Of a DNA stretch of 44,651 nt, positions 1-7,412 are shown in pieces. The notes beneath the pieces are model-generated. The model made no database searches. It saw only the letters and a program-made list of their open reading frames with translations, and was not told where the DNA came from. Numbering within the stretch: the first letter of the stretch is position 1; each line of letters begins with the position of its first letter. Made by a program: the position numbers and the translations under genes. Origin of the DNA: JBGTBQ01 sp041749275 (GTDB lineage Bacteria; Acidobacteriota; Blastocatellia; Pyrinomonadales; Pyrinomonadaceae); the NCBI GenBank assembly GCA_041749275.1, contig JBGTBQ010000297.1, positions 1-44,651 of the forward strand, given 5' to 3'.

Positions 1-150
1 CAAGGTTCTCCGGTCAGGCTAACTAACGGGCTCGCGGCACCAGGATGCTTCGACCTTCTGTCCGCCGATGACCGCCGCAAGGATACGCTCACTCAAGCTC
101 ATTTTCATCCGTGGTGGCGAACCACGGTTCATGATGGCTAATCATAATGT

Positions 151-281
151 ATGCGAATCAGTAGTTGAAAAATATCGGCGGTGAAAACAAAGGACTTACA
201 CCGTCAGCTTTGTGACCGCTACTAATATGGAGGTTGTAAGTTGTTGATTTCCCAAGCCCGATTTCAACTACTGATTCGCAT
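151..281. repeat. Fold-back element with 20-bp perfect inverted ends
   Basis: Positions 151-170 are the exact reverse complement of 262-281 (20 of 20). Inside, ACTTACA at 194-200 is mirrored by TGTAAGT at 235-241. There is no coding capacity. The 131-bp size, perfect ends and lack of a gene resemble a miniature inverted-repeat element (MITE). It lies 4 bp from a second such element. Confidence 0.65.
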
Positions 282-285
282 TTAT

Positions 286-411
286 ATAGGACTTACGCAG
301 AGGTGCGTGGTGCGGAAGCTCGCACGCAGTAAGGGCGCTATCCTTCCGCCACCACTGACACCCTTACTGCGTGCGGGCTTCCGCAAATTCCTTGAACTGC
401 GTAAGTCCTAT
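286..411. repeat. 126-bp nested palindromic (MITE-like) element
   Basis: The terminal arms are perfect over 15 bp: ATAGGACTTACGCAG at 286-300 against its complement at 397-411. A second nested pair, 312-335 and 361-384, matches in 23 of 24 positions. The flanks share TAT on both sides (283-285 and 412-414), compatible with a short target-site duplication of TA type. No transposase is encoded, so mobilisation would need one elsewhere in the genome. Confidence 0.7.
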
Positions 412-641
412 TATAGATTCGATGGCTCTACGAATGTCTTTCTCGCGGGGTCGGGCGGATTAGAGTTTGGAGTGGCTGGTGGGTGTTGAAATACCCTGAA
501 AATGGTGTAAGCTTGCGCCATTCAGAACCAAGAGATGAACGGTGGCGACTATTCGCGTAGAAGGTTCGTGCCGGAGTCTCCTGAAACGCGAAATTTATCA
601 ATTCGATTGACATCGCACACGCAAAGAGGAGTCAGTAGATT

Positions 642-1301
642 ATGAGCACAGCAGCGCCAGCATCCGAGACCTCCAACATCCCTCGCATCAACGACCCGGC
701 CCCAGACTTCGAGGCCAAGTCAACCCAGGGGCAACTGAAGCTGTCGGACTACAAGGGCAAATGGGTGGTGCTCTTCTCGCACCCGGCGGACTTCACGCCC
801 GTCTGCACGACCGAGTTCGTCGAGTTCGCCAAGCGCTCCGACGAGTTTAAGAAACGTGACGCGCAACTCATCGGTCTTTCGGTTGATTCCGTGACGGCGC
901 ACATCGCTTGGATCAGAAACATCGAGCAGCATTTCAACGTCAAGGTGAATTTCCCCGTCATCGCCGACCTTGACACGAAGGTCGCGCAGAAGTTCGGCTT
1001 GATTCACCCGGCGGCCTCCGAGACGGCGACCGTGCGCGCCGTCTTCGTCATTGACCCGAATCAGAAAGTGCGCGCGCTCATCTACTATCCGATGTCCTGC
1101 GGGCGCAACATTGACGAAGTGCTGCGCGTGCTCGACGCCTTGCAGACGGCGGACGATAACGCCTGCGCCACGCCCGCCAACTGGCAGGTCGGCGAAAAGG
1201 TCATCATCCCGCCACCGCAAACGATGGAAGACGCCGAAAAGCGAGTCAACACGCCGGGCATCGAAGTCACTGATTGGTACTTCTCGAAGAGAAGCCTCTA
1301 A
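642..1301 (+). CDS. 1-Cys (Prx6-type) peroxiredoxin
   Basis: Thiol peroxidase that reduces H2O2 or alkyl hydroperoxides in the cytoplasm. The thioredoxin-fold AhpC/TSA domain starts near residue 15. The active site is PADFTPVCTTEF with the peroxidatic cysteine at residue 55; PVCTTE is the Prx6-class signature. The C-terminal domain has the usual GRNIDEVLR and ANWQVGEKVIIPPP elements. The length of 219 aa is normal for the class. AGAGGAG lies about 10 bp before the ATG. Two further cysteines (in MSCGR and NACAT) could resolve the oxidised Cys, as in archaeal members; that part is inference. A rhodanese gene follows after 32 bp, probably co-transcribed, and a strong terminator closes the pair. 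Confidence 0.93.
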   Translation: MSTAAPASETSNIPRINDPAPDFEAKSTQGQLKLSDYKGKWVVLFSHPADFTPVCTTEFVEFAKRSDEFKKRDAQLIGLSVDSVTAHIAWIRNIEQHFNVKVNFPVIADLDTKVAQKFGLIHPAASETATVRAVFVIDPNQKVRALIYYPMSCGRNIDEVLRVLDALQTADDNACATPANWQVGEKVIIPPPQTMEDAEKRVNTPGIEVTDWYFSKRSL

Positions 1302-1333
1302 CGGAAACGACAACGAGGAGGAATAAAGGGCGA

Positions 1334-1654
1334 ATGGAAGAGATTACAGCCACTGAGTTGAAGCAACGACTCGACCACGGCGACGACGTGCAACTGATAG
1401 ACGTGCGCGAACCCGGCGAGTACGATGTCGCGCGTATCCCCGGCGCGAAGTTGATCCCGCTCGGCGAGGTCGTCAATCGGAAGGGGGAGATTGACGCGGA
1501 GCGCGAAACGGTCGTCCACTGCAAGGGCGGCGTCCGCAGCGCCAAAGCCATCGAGGCGCTCACACGCGCGGGCTTCGCCGGTCGGCTCATCAACCTGAAG
1601 GGCGGCATCCTCGCGTGGTCGAACGAAGTTGATCCGAGCGTCCCCAAATACTGA
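1334..1654 (+). CDS. Single-domain rhodanese (sulfurtransferase family)
   Basis: A 106-aa single rhodanese domain. The active-site loop is CKGGVRS with the catalytic cysteine at residue 63, preceded by the family motif LIDVREPGEY near residues 21-30. Such proteins carry a persulfide on Cys and move sulfur or sulfane groups. I chose the ATG at 1334 because GGAGG lies about 12 bp upstream and the domain begins right after it; an in-frame start at 1274 would sit inside the preceding gene. It follows the peroxiredoxin by 32 bp and precedes a perfect 13-bp-stem terminator, so the two form an operon that may link peroxide and sulfane-sulfur handling. Confidence 0.9.
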   Translation: MEEITATELKQRLDHGDDVQLIDVREPGEYDVARIPGAKLIPLGEVVNRKGEIDAERETVVHCKGGVRSAKAIEALTRAGFAGRLINLKGGILAWSNEVDPSVPKY

Positions 1655-1697
1655 GCGGTGGGGAAGTGTCCATCATTGGCGCGAGACCGCCGGAGAG

Positions 1698-1734
1698 AAA
1701 ACGCCCGCCGTATCCACGGCGGGCGTTTTCCTTT
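1698..1734 (+). terminator. Rho-independent terminator after the peroxiredoxin-rhodanese pair
   Basis: Perfect 13-bp stem: AAAACGCCCGCCG at 1698-1710 pairs with 1717-1729 across a 6-nt loop, and it ends in a T-rich tail. Confidence 0.88.
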
Positions 1735-1944
1735 AACTCGCGGTTTGCGGCGCGCCGGCCTCATGGTGTTCACGTAAATGGCACTTGCCGACAGCCAACC
1801 CCGCGTTACTATCTTCATCCATGAAAGAAACTTCAAAAAAATATAGGCGGAACACGCCCAGATACCGACGCGGTGGCGCGGGCAGGCCGGGACCGCCCGC
1901 CAGTTCTTGGTGTGTTCCGCATACAGAAGCTGATGGAGGCGACC

Positions 1945-2535
1945 ATGGCACGTATTGAAGGAGTCGAAAACGAGCAGCTTGACGTTTACGTCAGCAAGGT
2001 GTTCGAGGCACAAGCGAAGACGTGGGGCGCGCCGCTGTTGCCTTATCTGCTCTATGCGCGAAGACCGACGATCTTCCGCGGGGTGCGAGGAATGTGGCAG
2101 GGGATCGAGGGGTCGGGGTTGATTGACGGGCGGCTTCAGGCTCTCGTCAACCGGCGCGTGGCTTCGCTCAACCACTGCGAGTTTTGACAGGACATCAACG
2201 CTGCCGTCGGCAGCGAACTCGGTATCCCGGAAGAGAAGATTGAACGGCTGGCGGAGTATGCAACGAGTCCGCTCTACGACGAGGCCGAAAGGGTTGCACT
2301 CGAATACGCCGACGCGATGACGATCACCGGGCGTGAGGTAAGCGATGAACTGTTCGCGCGTCTGCGCCGTTTCTACAGCGACGATGAGATCGTCGAATTG
2401 ACGGCCATCGTCGCGTGGGAGAATTCGTCGAGCAAGTTCAATCGTGCGCTCCGTGTGCCGTCGCAAAAGCTCTGGCGGCAAAGTGGCGCAGCGGGCAATG
2501 TGGGAGTTGAAAAAAGCGATGACGATCCAGATTAA
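1945..2535 (+). CDS. Carboxymuconolactone decarboxylase / AhpD-like protein, probable selenoprotein (in-frame TGA at 2185-2187)
   Basis: The frame reads 80 residues, meets a single TGA, then continues in the same frame for 115 more residues to TAA. Both halves belong to the carboxymuconolactone decarboxylase (AhpD-like) family. The front half ends ASLNHCEF. The back half runs QDINAAVGSELGIPEEKIER and later has WENSSSKFNRALRVPS, a usual family C-terminus. The redox motif of this family is CxxC; here Cys78 is followed two residues later by the TGA codon (position 81), giving CxxU. A SECIS-like hairpin starts 11 nt after the TGA. ATG 1945 was chosen because GGAGG sits 5 bp upstream; starts at 1873 and 1933 are possible. 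The 3' end overlaps the next gene by 17 bp, so the back half is constrained. Alternatives are a nonsense mutation or a sequencing error in a TGC codon. No selA, selB, selC or selD lies in the window. Confidence 0.72.
2185..2220 (+). promoter_or_regulatory. Candidate bacterial SECIS hairpin following an in-frame TGA
   Basis: CGCTGCC at 2199-2205 pairs perfectly with GGCAGCG at 2209-2215, leaving the 3-nt loop GTC. Counting the T of the TGA as 1, the loop G and T are at 22 and 23. Known bacterial SECIS elements lie directly downstream of the UGA and carry a conserved G (often GU) at the apex at about this distance, as in E. coli fdhF. The fit is suggestive; GC-rich coding DNA can form hairpins by chance. 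Confidence 0.55.
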
Positions 2536-2953
2536 AACAGCCGCCACCGATCAAGAGATCGCACGCTGTTTCCCGGTGATGGCGGAACTGCGCCCACACC
2601 TTCAATCGGATGAATTTCTCCGGAGAGTCAAAAATCAGCAATCCATCGCCGGCTACGAATTGGCCTTTGTCGAAGCCGGAGGAGAAGTGAAAGCCGTCGC
2701 CGGTTTCAGAGTTTCGGAATGCCTTGCGTGGGGAAAATTTATGTACGTGGATGATCTGGTGACGGGAAGTAGAGAGCGGTCGAGAGGATACGGAAAGGCG
2801 TTGTTCGATTGGCTGGTGGGCTATGCGAAAGAAGAGGGATGCGATCAACTGCACTTGGATTCGGCGGTGCACAGGTTCGGGGCGCATCGCTTCTATCTCA
2901 CGCACAGGATGGACATCGCGGCCCACCATTTCGCGTTGACTTTGAAAGTTTGA
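2519..2953 (+). CDS. GNAT family N-acetyltransferase
   Basis: A 144-aa GNAT-fold protein. The acetyl-CoA-binding motif A region reads VDDLVTGSRERSRGYGKALF (R/Q-x-x-G-x-G/A type), followed by a helix and LHLDSAVHRFGAHRFY, the usual motif B. The likely role is acetyl transfer to an amine of an unknown small molecule or protein. The ATG at 2519 lies inside the end of the preceding gene (17-bp overlap), implying translational coupling; an upstream in-frame ATG at 2444 would overlap far more. The pairing suggests the two proteins are made together, but no substrate can be deduced. Confidence 0.85.
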   Translation: MTIQIKTAATDQEIARCFPVMAELRPHLQSDEFLRRVKNQQSIAGYELAFVEAGGEVKAVAGFRVSECLAWGKFMYVDDLVTGSRERSRGYGKALFDWLVGYAKEEGCDQLHLDSAVHRFGAHRFYLTHRMDIAAHHFALTLKV

Positions 2954-2978
2954 CCGCGGCTGACGACGGCGCCGTGCT

Positions 2979-4517
2979 TCACAGTCTCTTCGTTTTCGTT
3001 TCTGCTTTCCGCCCGCGCATAACAGTCTGTAAAGCCCTCGATAGTTTTAGCACACCCTCACGAATCTCCTGTTCGTCATAAGCCGCGTAGCCGAGCACCA
3101 GCCCGCCGCGCGCGGGCCGCTTGAGGTGGAAGGACGAGAGCGGCTGCGCGTCGACTCCATGCTCGCCCGCCGCGCGAGCGACCGTGATGTCGTCAACCCC
3201 TTCGGGCAATAGACACAATAAGTGCATCCCGGCGGCGGCCTCGCTGACTTCGAGCAAGTCGCCCGTCTCGCTTCTCAAAGCCTCGACTAATGCCGTCTGA
3301 CGCGAGGCGTAGAGGGCGCGCATCCGTCGGATGTGGCGTGCGAAGTGGCCTTCACCGAGGAAGTCCGCGAGGATAGCTTGCTCGATGGTTGGAGAGTGGC
3401 GGTCAACGAGCGCGCGTGCGTTGCAAAAGGCGTCAACGAGGTGCGCGGGCACGACCACGTAGCCGATGCGAAGGGCAGGGAAGAGCACCTTGCTGAAAGT
3501 TCCGATGTAGATGACGCGCCCTTCGTTGTCGAGTCCCTGCAAGGCCGCGAACGGTCGGCCCGCGTAGCGGTACTCGCTGTCGTAGTCGTCTTCAAGTATC
3601 CACGCGCCCGATTGGCTCGCCCATTCGAGCAGGGCCAGCCGCCGCGCGAGGCTCATCGTCACACCGAGCGGATACTGGTGCGAAGGCGAGGCATAGACCA
3701 AACGCGCGTCGGGCCGCAGCGTTGCCCCCGCGCGCACGTCCAGACCTTCGCCGTCGAGCGGGACGGGGACGAGTTCGGCGCCCGCCGCTGTAAGCGCGCC
3801 GCGCGCCCCCAGATATCCGGGTTCTTCAATCCACACGGCGTCGCCGGGGTCAAGCAGGACGCGCGCCGAAAGATCGAGCGCCTGCTGCGCGCCGGCGACG
3901 ACGATCACCTGCTCCGGTTCGCAGAGTACGGCGCGCGCCGCGCCGAGATGTGCGGCGATGGCCTTGCGTAAAGGCATGAAGCCGGCGGCCTCTCCGTAGT
4001 TCAGCAACTCGCGCCGGGGGCGTCGCCAATAACGTGCCGTGATGCGGGACCAGACCTCGAAGGGGAAGGCGTCGAGCGCGGGCGAGCCGGGCCGGAAAGC
4101 TCGCGGCGGGCCGGAGATGCGCGTGACGTTGACCGCCGTCCGCGCAAGCAACTCTCCGCGCCGCGACAACTGAAGCCTCTGCCCGGTCATGCGCGCAACG
4201 TCCATCTCACGGCGAGCGCAAGCGCGCGTGTTGAGCAGGTCTTCGGGGATTGCGTGCGAGACGAAAGTACCCGACCCCGTGCGCCCTTCAAGATAACCTT
4301 CCGCGAGTAGCTGCTCGAAGGCATTCATCACGGTGTTGCGCGACACGCCGAGTTCGGACGCCATCTCGCGCGTGGACGGCAGCCGTGTGCCGGACTTCAA
4401 TTGGCCTTTTAGAATTGCCACGCGAAGGCCGTCATAGACCTGCCGGTAGAGCGGGGCGGCGGATGTCGCGTCGAGCGAAACGGGCGCCAGCGAGACTGAA
4501 TTTGAGAGTTTTGCCAT
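2979..4517 (-). CDS. MocR/PdxR-type GntR transcriptional regulator with aminotransferase domain
   Basis: 512 aa. Residues 22-90 are a GntR winged helix (APLYRQVYDGLR, LPSTREMASELGVSRNTV). Residues 135-500 are a fold-type I aminotransferase-like domain with the PLP lysine in GTFSKVLFPALR (Lys343) and the EDDYDSEYRY element. MocR proteins bind PLP or a PLP-adduct to switch DNA binding; PdxR-type members control vitamin B6 genes or a divergent neighbour. Here the divergent neighbour is a pyridoxamine-phosphate-oxidase-fold protein. The shared spacer holds a TTGACA promoter for this gene covered by an inverted repeat, so autorepression is likely. The effector is inferred, not shown. Confidence 0.92.
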   Translation of the reverse strand: MAKLSNSVSLAPVSLDATSAAPLYRQVYDGLRVAILKGQLKSGTRLPSTREMASELGVSRNTVMNAFEQLLAEGYLEGRTGSGTFVSHAIPEDLLNTRACARREMDVARMTGQRLQLSRRGELLARTAVNVTRISGPPRAFRPGSPALDAFPFEVWSRITARYWRRPRRELLNYGEAAGFMPLRKAIAAHLGAARAVLCEPEQVIVVAGAQQALDLSARVLLDPGDAVWIEEPGYLGARGALTAAGAELVPVPLDGEGLDVRAGATLRPDARLVYASPSHQYPLGVTMSLARRLALLEWASQSGAWILEDDYDSEYRYAGRPFAALQGLDNEGRVIYIGTFSKVLFPALRIGYVVVPAHLVDAFCNARALVDRHSPTIEQAILADFLGEGHFARHIRRMRALYASRQTALVEALRSETGDLLEVSEAAAGMHLLCLLPEGVDDITVARAAGEHGVDAQPLSSFHLKRPARGGLVLGYAAYDEQEIREGVLKLSRALQTVMRGRKAETKTKRL

Positions 4518-4534
4518 GTGTCATTTGCCGAGAG

Positions 4535-4610
4535 AATTGGCCCTATCAAAACAGCCGGAATGGAACTTGTCAATAGGCCAATTGAAGTTAGTCTTCGCAT
4601 GGCAATACGA
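4535..4610. promoter_or_regulatory. Divergent promoter region with palindromic operator between the MocR and flavin-oxidase-fold genes
   Basis: Leftward promoter: TTGACA (complement of 4568-4573), 17-bp spacer, TTTGAT (complement of 4545-4550). The half-sites AATTGGCCCTAT (4535-4546) and ATAGGCCAATT (4573-4583) are inverted copies and cover the -10 and -35 regions respectively. A rightward candidate is TTGAAG at 4582-4587 with ATACGA at 4605-4610. The arrangement predicts that MocR binding represses its own gene and affects the neighbour. Confidence 0.6.
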
Positions 4611-4670
4611 GAAAGCGGTGACCTGTGTTGAGTTGATAAACTGGTGCGGTCTGGTTGAAAGGGAAAGCGA

Positions 4671-5357
4671 ATGTCGAGTGAGATAGCGATCACCGAGCGG
4701 ACGACGCTCAGGAGACTACCGAAGCGAGGCGTTTTTGAACGCAAGGCCGTCTATAAAATCCTTGATGAAGGGTTCGTCTGTCACGTCGGGTTCGTGGTTG
4801 ACGGGCAGCCGTTCGTCATCCCCACGGCCTACGGGCGGGATGGTGACACGCTTTTCGTCCACGGCGCGAGAGCGAGCAGAATGTTGAAGGCGTTGCGTGA
4901 TGGCGCGGAGGTATGCGTCACCGTGACGCTGGTGGACGGACTGGTGCTCGCGCGCTCGGCCTTCCACCACTCGATGAATTACAGGTCGGTCGTCATCTTG
5001 GGCAAAGCGCGTCTCGTCGAATCGGACGAAGAGAAGCTTGAGGCGTTGCGCGCGTTCACGGAGCATGTCGTCCCCGGACGCTGGCAGGAAGTGCGCGCGC
5101 CGAATCGGCAGGAACTCGACTCGACGCTCGTGCTCGCGCTGACGCTCGCCGAAGGCTCCGCGAAAGTCCGCACGGGGCCGCCGCTCGACGACGAAGAGGA
5201 TATGCAATTCCCCGTCTGGGCGGGAGTGATTCCACTCAACTATGTGGCGGGAGAGGCGATTGACGCACCTGATCTCTCCGGCGGAATTCGACCGTCGGAA
5301 TATCTCCAACATTTTGATGTCGCCGAGAGAAGTGAAAAGGGAAGCGCGGAATCCTGA
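4671..5357 (+). CDS. Pyridoxamine 5'-phosphate oxidase-family (NimA-like) flavin-binding protein
   Basis: 228-aa split-barrel FMN-binding protein of the pyridoxamine-phosphate oxidase superfamily (Pyridox_ox_2/NimA type). Recognisable elements are the N-terminal RTTLRRLPKRGVFERKAVY, then GFVCHVGFVVDGQPFVIPTA and LFVHGARASRMLKAL, and ARSAFHHSMNYRSVVILGKA. These proteins usually bind FMN, F420 or haem and reduce or oxidise small substrates; true PdxH is less likely because of the NimA-like layout. It is divergent from a MocR regulator, a frequent pairing that suggests control by B6 status or a related amine. AAAGGGA lies shortly before the ATG. Confidence 0.85.
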   Translation: MSSEIAITERTTLRRLPKRGVFERKAVYKILDEGFVCHVGFVVDGQPFVIPTAYGRDGDTLFVHGARASRMLKALRDGAEVCVTVTLVDGLVLARSAFHHSMNYRSVVILGKARLVESDEEKLEALRAFTEHVVPGRWQEVRAPNRQELDSTLVLALTLAEGSAKVRTGPPLDDEEDMQFPVWAGVIPLNYVAGEAIDAPDLSGGIRPSEYLQHFDVAERSEKGSAES

Positions 5358-5615
5358 ACCTACAGCAGGTCACAATGTTTGTTGACTGCGCCGTGCATCG
5401 CATTTCAACGCGGAGGGCACCGAGGCGCGCGGAGAACGCGGAGGCTCGAACTCTTCCGTGCGTCTTCCATGTGTTCGTTGCACCCTCCATGTCAATTCCG
5501 GGATTCAAGAGTACGAAAACCGAAACACCAAAACCCATTTCCGTTTGACACTAAAACTTGCCTGAGTTGATACTGTGACCGTAATTTGATTTCAGTCAGC
5601 AGTCATCAACCGTCT
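5358..5615 (+). promoter_or_regulatory. Intergenic region with promoter for the TetR gene
   Basis: TTGACA at 5545-5550, an 18-bp spacer and GATACT at 5569-5574 form a good sigma-70 promoter. It puts transcription near 5581, about 35 bp before the TetR ATG. The rest (5380-5500) is a GC-rich, degenerate inverted repeat with no gene, perhaps the decayed terminator of the preceding gene. Confidence 0.6.
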
Positions 5616-6257
5616 ATGCGCGCCATCGCAACCCGCGAAGACATACGCGACGCGATTCTCGACGCCGCCGACCGCCTGCTCGCCCGATACGGTTACAAAA
5701 AGATGACGGTGGAAGACCTCTCGCAGGAGGTCGGCATCGGCAAGGGCACGATCTATCTGCATTTTCCGAGCAAGGAGGAGGTCGTCCTCTCGCACGTTGA
5801 CCGGATCGTCGAACGTCTCAAAGTGAGGTTGCTTGAGATAGCAGGCAGACCGCTGCCCGCCGCGGAGCGCCTGAGCTTGATGCTCGTCGAGCGTGTGCTC
5901 TTCCGCTTCGACAGCGTGCAGCATTACACGGAGAGCCTCAGCGACCTGTTGGCGGCGCTCCGTCCCGGCCTGCTCGCGCGGCGCGAGCGTCACTTCGAGG
6001 AAGAGTCGCGGATCATCGCTGAAGTCCTGCGCGACGGGAAGAGCGCGGGCGCCTTCGATTTCAAGGACGCGCGGGCTACGGCGCGCACGCTCCTGCTGGC
6101 GACCAACGCGCTACTGCCCTACAGCCTCAGCACGCGCGAGCTGGGTGAACGCGAGGATGTCGAAAAAGAGGCATCGCGCATCGTCAACCTGCTCCTGCAC
6201 GGTCTGCTCCGCCGCGCTGATGCTCAAGCGAAGCCGGTGGGAAGAAAGTTTAAATGA
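5616..6257 (+). CDS. TetR/AcrR family transcriptional regulator
   Basis: 213 aa. The N-terminal TetR DNA-binding domain is clear: DAILDAADRLLARYGYKKMT, then VEDLSQEVGIGKGTIYLHF as the helix-turn-helix, and PSKEEVVL. The C-terminal half is a variable ligand-binding helical domain. The ATG at 5616 is preferred over a TTG at 5586 because the promoter ends just upstream and the domain begins soon after. It stands alone: the PNPOx-type gene before it has its own spacer and a tRNA follows on the other strand, so its target cannot be named. Confidence 0.9.
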   Translation: MRAIATREDIRDAILDAADRLLARYGYKKMTVEDLSQEVGIGKGTIYLHFPSKEEVVLSHVDRIVERLKVRLLEIAGRPLPAAERLSLMLVERVLFRFDSVQHYTESLSDLLAALRPGLLARRERHFEEESRIIAEVLRDGKSAGAFDFKDARATARTLLLATNALLPYSLSTRELGEREDVEKEASRIVNLLLHGLLRRADAQAKPVGRKFK

Positions 6258-6280
6258 TAGTTGAGGGTGTGAATTAAAAT

Positions 6281-6600
6281 TGGTGCCGAGGGCGGGAGTC
6301 GAACCCGCACGTCCTTACGGACAACGGATTTTCTTACCACTACGGCTTTCGCCGCCTGCAACAACTCACAGTTTGTGGTCTGGACGATGCCTTCTCCGTG
6401 CGCTTCGTGCGAAGCGTTTAGGAGGGAGCCGTCTCGTCTCTACACTTTACCGGCAAAAACTATTTACCGATCTTAGCTCGGCGTTGCCAGCAGCCTTCGC
6501 TGTTGAGGGTTCGCCGAATTTGACTCCATTCACGCGATGGTTTCCCGTTCGCGTGCTCAAATTGTCAAGTCCGCTGCGTCTGCCATTCCGCCACCCCGGC
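6281..6600 (-). tRNA. tRNA-Leu(UAA), interrupted by a group I intron
   Basis: Reading the minus strand, the exons are 6600-6567 (34 nt) and 6332-6281 (52 nt), together an 86-nt tRNA with encoded CCA. The acceptor stem GCCGGGG pairs with CCTCGGC (one G-U). The anticodon stem GCGGA/TCCGT closes the loop CUUAAAA, giving anticodon UAA. The long variable arm GTCC-GTAA-GGAC is typical of tRNA-Leu, and the T arm GCGGG-TTCGACT-CCCGC is perfect. The 234-nt insertion falls between U34 and A35, the classic position of the cyanobacterial and plastid tRNA-Leu(UAA) group I intron. Confidence 0.93.
6333..6566 (-). ncRNA. Group I intron (IC3-like) in the tRNA-Leu(UAA) anticodon
   Basis: 234-nt self-splicing intron. 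The 5' exon ends in U and the intron ends in G (complement of 6333), as group I introns require. On the minus strand the conserved core elements occur in order: AATTCGGCGAACC (P), GGCAACGCCGAGCTAAG (Q), GTGTAGAGACGAGACGGC (R) and CATCGTCCAGACC (S-like). These match the pattern in cyanobacterial tRNA-Leu introns. There is no homing endonuclease frame inside, so it is a minimal intron. Confidence 0.88.
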
Positions 6601-6720
6601 ACCGTGGGCAGAAGATAGCACGTCACGTGCGCCGGCCCCAAATTCTTCCCACTATCAACGGACAGGTGTTAGAATGAACCCATTGCCAGAGCTTGAGTGC
6701 TCCCGAAGATGCAGGGGCTT

Positions 6721-7227
6721 ATGACCGAAGAAAAAGAGATTTTCCACGAACACATTCAGAAGGCGGGTCTGAAACGCACGGCCCAGCGCGACCTGATTCT
6801 CGACGTTTTCCTGCGGACGGAAAAACACCTTTCCAGCGAAGACCTCTACGAACTGGTCAAGCAGGAAGACCCCGGCGTCGGCCACACGACCGTCTATCGC
6901 ACGCTCAAGCTGTTGGTCGAGGCGGGCCTTGCGCGCGAGGTGCGCTTCGGCGACGGGCGGATGCGCTACGAGCACAACTACAAGCACCCGCACCACGATC
7001 ACATGATCTGCACCGAGTGCGGCCAGACCATCGAGTTCTATTCCGCCGAACTCGAAGCCATACAGGATTCCATCGTCGCCCGTCACCATTTCATCCCCAC
7101 GCAACACTCTCTCCGCATCTTCGGCGTCTGTTCGCAGTGCCAGCACAACGCCAAAATCAAAACGCAGCGCGACGAGTCGCCCGCCGAGCCGCGCGTCCGT
7201 TTCGCCTCCGCGCCGAATACGCATTGA
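6721..7227 (+). CDS. Fur family metalloregulator
   Basis: 168-aa Fur/PerR/Zur-type repressor. The winged helix is LKRTAQRDLILDVFLRTEKH to GHTTVYRTLKLLVEAGL. The dimerisation domain carries the metal ligands HPHHDH, the first zinc cysteines CTEC and the second pair CSQC. Fur, Zur and PerR cannot be told apart from sequence alone; a ferredoxin gene downstream makes iron or redox control plausible. ATG 6721 is preferred; a GTG at 6697 and an ATG at 6709 are also in frame. The C-terminal extension (TQRDESPAEPRVR and beyond) is not conserved in the family. Confidence 0.93.
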   Translation: MTEEKEIFHEHIQKAGLKRTAQRDLILDVFLRTEKHLSSEDLYELVKQEDPGVGHTTVYRTLKLLVEAGLAREVRFGDGRMRYEHNYKHPHHDHMICTECGQTIEFYSAELEAIQDSIVARHHFIPTQHSLRIFGVCSQCQHNAKIKTQRDESPAEPRVRFASAPNTH

Positions 7228-7412
7228 AGTCGCGGTCAGCACATCGCTCCGACGGAGTGACACTGAACAAAATCGTTTCTAAAGCAGTGTCGGCTGCCGT
7301 CCGGTTGCGGTCATAATGCTCTCGCTTGCTTCTACGAGATGATGCGGTGTACTTTTCTCTCATTCACAGCGAAACATTTTGTCAGGCATTTTTCCGCACG
7401 GGAGGTTCAGCG

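Larger units (their letters stand above)
1..641. other. Intergenic region upstream of the peroxiredoxin gene
   Basis: No convincing gene is visible. A 29-codon minus-strand frame (19-108) has no ribosome-binding site and nothing recognisable. Two fold-back elements occupy 151-281 and 286-411 and are listed separately; the open frame crossing 241-489 is mostly made of them. A weak promoter candidate for the downstream gene is TTGAAA at 486-491 with TAAGCT at 508-513 (16-bp spacer). The 120 bp just before the peroxiredoxin start show only its ribosome-binding site. Confidence 0.5.

Noticed and set aside
241..489. Open frame of 82 codons
   Set aside because: It runs through the two fold-back elements, has no ribosome-binding site and no recognisable family.
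1821..1955. Short basic plus-strand frame ahead of the AhpD-like gene
   Set aside because: No ribosome-binding site, and it overlaps the better-supported start at 1945.
1945..2535. Frameshift explanation for the broken AhpD-like gene
   Set aside because: Both halves are in the same frame with exactly one stop codon between them. No shift is needed.
1267..2547. 426-codon minus-strand frame
   Set aside because: Shadow of the rhodanese, AhpD-like and GNAT genes. It has no family features, and high GC content produces such long frames.
6280..6641. Open frames on both strands across the tRNA-Leu region
   Set aside because: They are explained by the split tRNA and its intron, whose exons fold perfectly.
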